A stretch of 64,000 bases of DNA from Bactericera cockerelli (Eukaryota; Arthropoda; Insecta; Hemiptera; Triozidae). Made by a program: the position numbers and the translations under genes. The stretch covers positions 1-64,000 of the forward strand of contig JAMCCL010000055.1 of assembly GCA_024516035.1 (NCBI GenBank). The letters are read 5' to 3'. This document shows positions 61,346 through 64,000 of this stretch, in pieces (positions within the stretch are counted from its first letter, which is position 1; each line of letters opens with the position of its first letter). Below the pieces are notes generated by a model. It was not told the DNA's origin. It searched no databases and worked only from the letters and a program-made list of their open reading frames with translations.

Positions 61346-62581
61346 GTTCGTGATGCTTCATCTTACGAAGAAAACAATTGTTTTCCTTCTTCTACTCATA
61401 GTCTCAGACATCGGTGAAGCAAAGTATTGTTCGTGCTCTGTGTCAAACAGTGAAGTGACCTGGAAATGTGCCAATGATATTAAAAAATTGCTGATACTGA
61501 ATTGTAAAGACTGCAGTGACGTATCCATTTCTAATGCATCTATTTATGATTTTCTGCCTCAAATAAATTCATCAGTTGGTTTTTTTCAATTGCAATTCGA
61601 ATTCTGTCCTATGCCAAATGGACCATTGAAAGCTTTTTTAACCAAATTTAAAAGTACTCTTGTTTTAAATGCCTTGGTAATAAATAACTCCCCGAGCAAT
61701 TTAAGCACATTGAACTCGTCCTACTTTCAAGACCTCCCTCTTTTGAACCATCTTCGTATTGAAAATAATGCCAATCTGACCAAACTAAATGCTGATGTCT
61801 TCAGTGGAAGTCCTGATTTACTAGATATATATCTGAGAAACAATTTCATATCCGAGATTGATCCTAAATTATTTCAAAATCTTCCAAACCTACAGCAACT
61901 ATATCTGAGCGATAATCACATATCTGAGATTGATCCTAAATTATTTCAAAATCTTCCAAACCTACAAAAACTATATCTGAGCAATAATCACATCGCATAT
62001 TTAGACCCGGGTATTTTCAGAAATTTGTCATCATTGATGTTTCTTGCAATTGATAATAACCCAATAGTGAATCTCACACGTGCCTTGTTCAGTAATTTGC
62101 CTCATCTATATTTTTTGGATATTTCTGGATGCAACAATATCAGTGTCTTATCATCGGAGGTATTTGATGATCTCGGAAAACTAAATACATTCAGAGCGCA
62201 CGAAAACATATTTGTAACTTTTCCTCAGGATTTATTCTCAAAAACCAAAAGTTTAGAAACTATTGAAATCAAAAACAGCACATTGAAAGAATTACCATCA
62301 GGACTGTTTTCCAACCTTCCCGAACTCCATGAAGTAGTGCTTGATGGAAGTAGTATCCAAGAAGTGCCTGTCGACTTATTCTCGAATTCTCCCAAACTTG
62401 CAGAGCTTCAACTGAGGGGCCATAAGAAAATTAAGATTCCTAAAGATTTGTTTAAAGATAATCTTTTATACTACTTGGATCTCAGTGGTAACAATCTTCG
62501 AGATATACCAGAAGCACTGAATGGGCAGTATAAATTGAAAGCCCTTATATTGGAAAATAATCTAATCGAAAAAATTACCGA
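61346..62581 (+). CDS. Toll-type leucine-rich-repeat receptor, first coding exon
   Basis: Opens after acceptor TTTTTCTAG (to 61345); the first ATG is at 61353. Residues 1-23 form a signal peptide (TIVFLLLLIVSDIGEA core). A Cys-rich N-terminal segment follows (C26, C28, C39, C51, C54, C85), then about 12 LRRs of the LxxLxLxxN type, ending ALILENNLIEKITE. Cys cluster, low-complexity N-cap and 'ELPSGLFSNLPEL..V.L' style repeats resemble the ectodomain of Toll-1-like receptors (spaetzle/cytokine binding in innate immunity or patterning). Two LRRs at 61854-61996 are near-identical 72-bp copies. Donor GTGAGT at 62582, phase 2. TIR and transmembrane parts are outside the window, so another LRR receptor class is not excluded. 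Confidence 0.85.
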
Positions 62582-63314
62582 GTGAGTATAAAAGTAGAGG
62601 AGGAAACTAATTGTTAAAAAATTAAACATTAAAAAAATACGGAGGGGAGTGGAGGGGGGGGGGTCGAAGTGGTTCCAAAAAGGATCTCCCTTCCAAAAAG
62701 GAGGTTCTTAAACTTCTGTCTTTCTAAATATTCATTTCTCTTTCCGTGTTATCATTTTTTTAAAGAAGTGACACACAAAAAATATCTGCCCAAAAACAAA
62801 AACATCACTGATCTTTGATGAAGCTTCCATACCTCTAAAACTAGCGAGATTAGGACTTCAATGCAATGTTAATAAGAATGCTCGACTCATGTTGCTGGCT
62901 AATCCCGGCCCCACTGAAGCTGGGTGAGGTTAATTTTAGTAGTTAGTTTGTGAGTTTCGAGCGAATGGAGTGCAAAACCCATGTCGTAATATGATCGTGC
63001 AGTTGAAAGCGAGGCCAACGCAAAAGAACCTTTAAATATTACCAGAAGTCTGATAATTACGGGTATTTGTAGAACTTGATCAACTTCGTGGGGAAAACCT
63101 CGCGAAATGAGTCTTTCCGAAAAAAAATCTGTTCCTTCCAAACAAGTGAGGCTGGCATTTCCAGTCTTAAGGGTTTCATTGAAAATCCTGTAACCAGGTC
63201 AGATAATAGCGTAGTTTTAAAAGACACGATATTCCAAAAATAACAATTTCAGTCCGAATTGAAATAAAAGGCAATCTTTGAAGTATTAATTATATTTTAT
63301 TTTCTGCATTTCAG
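62582..63314 (+). other. Intron of the LRR gene with two SINE fragments
   Basis: 62838-63015 is a 5' truncated 5S SINE ('agcgagattaggacttcaat', 'cggccccactgaagctgggt', 'gttgaaagcgaggcc'). 63105-63240 shares 'cttccaaacaagtgaggctg' and 'aagggtttcattgaaaatcc' with 53400-53420 and 53605-53640, a fragment of the tRNA-headed SINE region. A G-run is at 62655-62663. Confidence 0.6.
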
Positions 63315-63594
63315 GTCTAACTTAAAAAATTTAGGAAGTCTTGAAATGTTGGTTCTACGATTCAACGGACTAAAACAAGTCGATAGTCTTGCTTTTGACT
63401 CGCTCACGTCTTTGAGAAAATTAGATCTTTCAAACAATCTCCTACAGCATTATCCTCCGTTTTCATCTTCCAAACTTTTGGATATAGATCTCTCTAACAA
63501 CTTCATTCATCGTTTCAAATTTGATAACTTAGAAGAGATGACGTTCCCAATTGTGAAAGAGAATGACGAGTTGTCCATATTTGAAGTAATTGAA
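63315..63594 (+). CDS. Toll-type LRR receptor, second coding exon
   Basis: Joins in phase 2 (ga + g gives Glu) and continues SNLKNLGSLEMLVLRFNGLK, FDSLTSLRKLDLSNNLLQHY, SSKLLDIDLSNNFIHRF, then EEMTFPIVKENDELSIFEVIE. Acceptor TTTCAG at 63309-63314, donor GTAAGT at 63595, phase 0. LRRs here end in a segment like the one preceding the cysteine cap in Toll proteins. The gene continues right of the window. Confidence 0.85.
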
Positions 63595-63661
63595 GTAAGT
63601 CTTTTAAATTTGGTATACATATATTTTCAAAAAGCTTCGTGGTAATTTTAGAAGATTTTAT

Positions 63662-64000
63662 ATACAGCGTGGACCAAAAAAAAGTTTACACCCGTTAAAG
63701 GTAGAATACTGACGATAATTCCAGGCGGGATCTGCAATCCGTTTTTTCGGATTCACCTTCGTAATCGCACAAAGAGATTTTTTGCAACTTTCCGAAAAAG
63801 TCTCATTCTTTGTCTTTGTCAGTGCTTTGTTCCTGTTTAAGATGAGTTAATTCTGAACTATTCTGCAGAAAGCCAACAAAATTTTCTAGCTAGGCCTCTT
63901 TGTTTTTACGGTTTGGTGTGTCGCCCTTTTTACACCTGACTGAACGGAGAAAAACAACCAATGTAAGTTTTTTACACCATAAAACACTACAAAAAAAAAA
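63662..64000 (+). mobile_element. Possible Tc1/mariner-type element, left end, cut by window edge
   Basis: 'tacagcgtggaccaaaaaaa' + 'agtttacaccc' has the layout of a Tc1-like terminal repeat (TA, CAG.GTGG.C.AAA.GTTTACACC). No transposase frame within the 340 bp seen and no right end in view. Confidence 0.4.

Overview
This window is eukaryotic, AT-rich and packed with repeats. It most likely comes from an arthropod, probably an insect. Two host genes are visible on the + strand. (1) A nearly complete SLC26-family gene of the SLC26A11 type (sodium-independent sulfate anion transporter) runs from an acceptor at 8582/8583 to a stop at 50530-50532, with ten recognisable coding exons. (2) The first two coding exons of a secreted or membrane leucine-rich-repeat receptor resembling the N-terminal ectodomain of Toll receptors lie at 61346-63594. 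That gene continues beyond the window. The arthropod assignment rests on the Toll-1-like ectodomain and the repeat content. I cannot name the species.

Layout: 1-3.1 kb looks like unpolished long-read sequence (homopolymer expansions) and includes a 43-bp minisatellite. 3.1-8.6 kb is repeats upstream of the transporter. Exon 1 (8583-9075) carries several one-base indels and a damaged donor. The other nine exons keep perfect frame and phase. Introns 1-9 hold at least six SINE families (tRNA-derived and 5S-rRNA-derived), LINE 3' ends, pogo/Tigger-like nested elements, hAT-like and TTAA-flanked MITEs, a 2.8-kb TIR element inserted inside a 5S SINE, and CT/GA microsatellites. Between the genes (50.5-61.3 kb) are a short Helitron, two kb-scale foldback palindromes, a LINE ORF2 fragment, a perfect 5S-derived SINE with a 12-bp target duplication, and many 'acagacag' and 'tacagggtg' repeats.

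The most unusual thing is a pattern inside the transporter gene: several tandem arrays are built from its own exon-intron boundaries. Exon 2 is preceded by five 79-bp units, each with its acceptor and first 17 coding bases, and followed by about 20 units carrying its last coding bases and its GTAAGT donor. The 3' half of exon 3, with its donor, is duplicated 1.5 kb downstream across an array rich in AG-GTAGGT motifs. Exon 7 is preceded by eight 156-bp copies of its acceptor and first ~100 bases, all open in frame, most ending in a possible phase-1 donor, so that skipping or inclusion would keep frame. Repeat ends also sit 22-75 bp upstream of the acceptors of exons 3, 4, 8, 9 and 10. A well-formed hammerhead ribozyme with a loopless stem III lies in intron 5 (39871-39917).

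Whether the splice-site arrays affect splicing is inference. RNA-seq and long-read checks would decide it.
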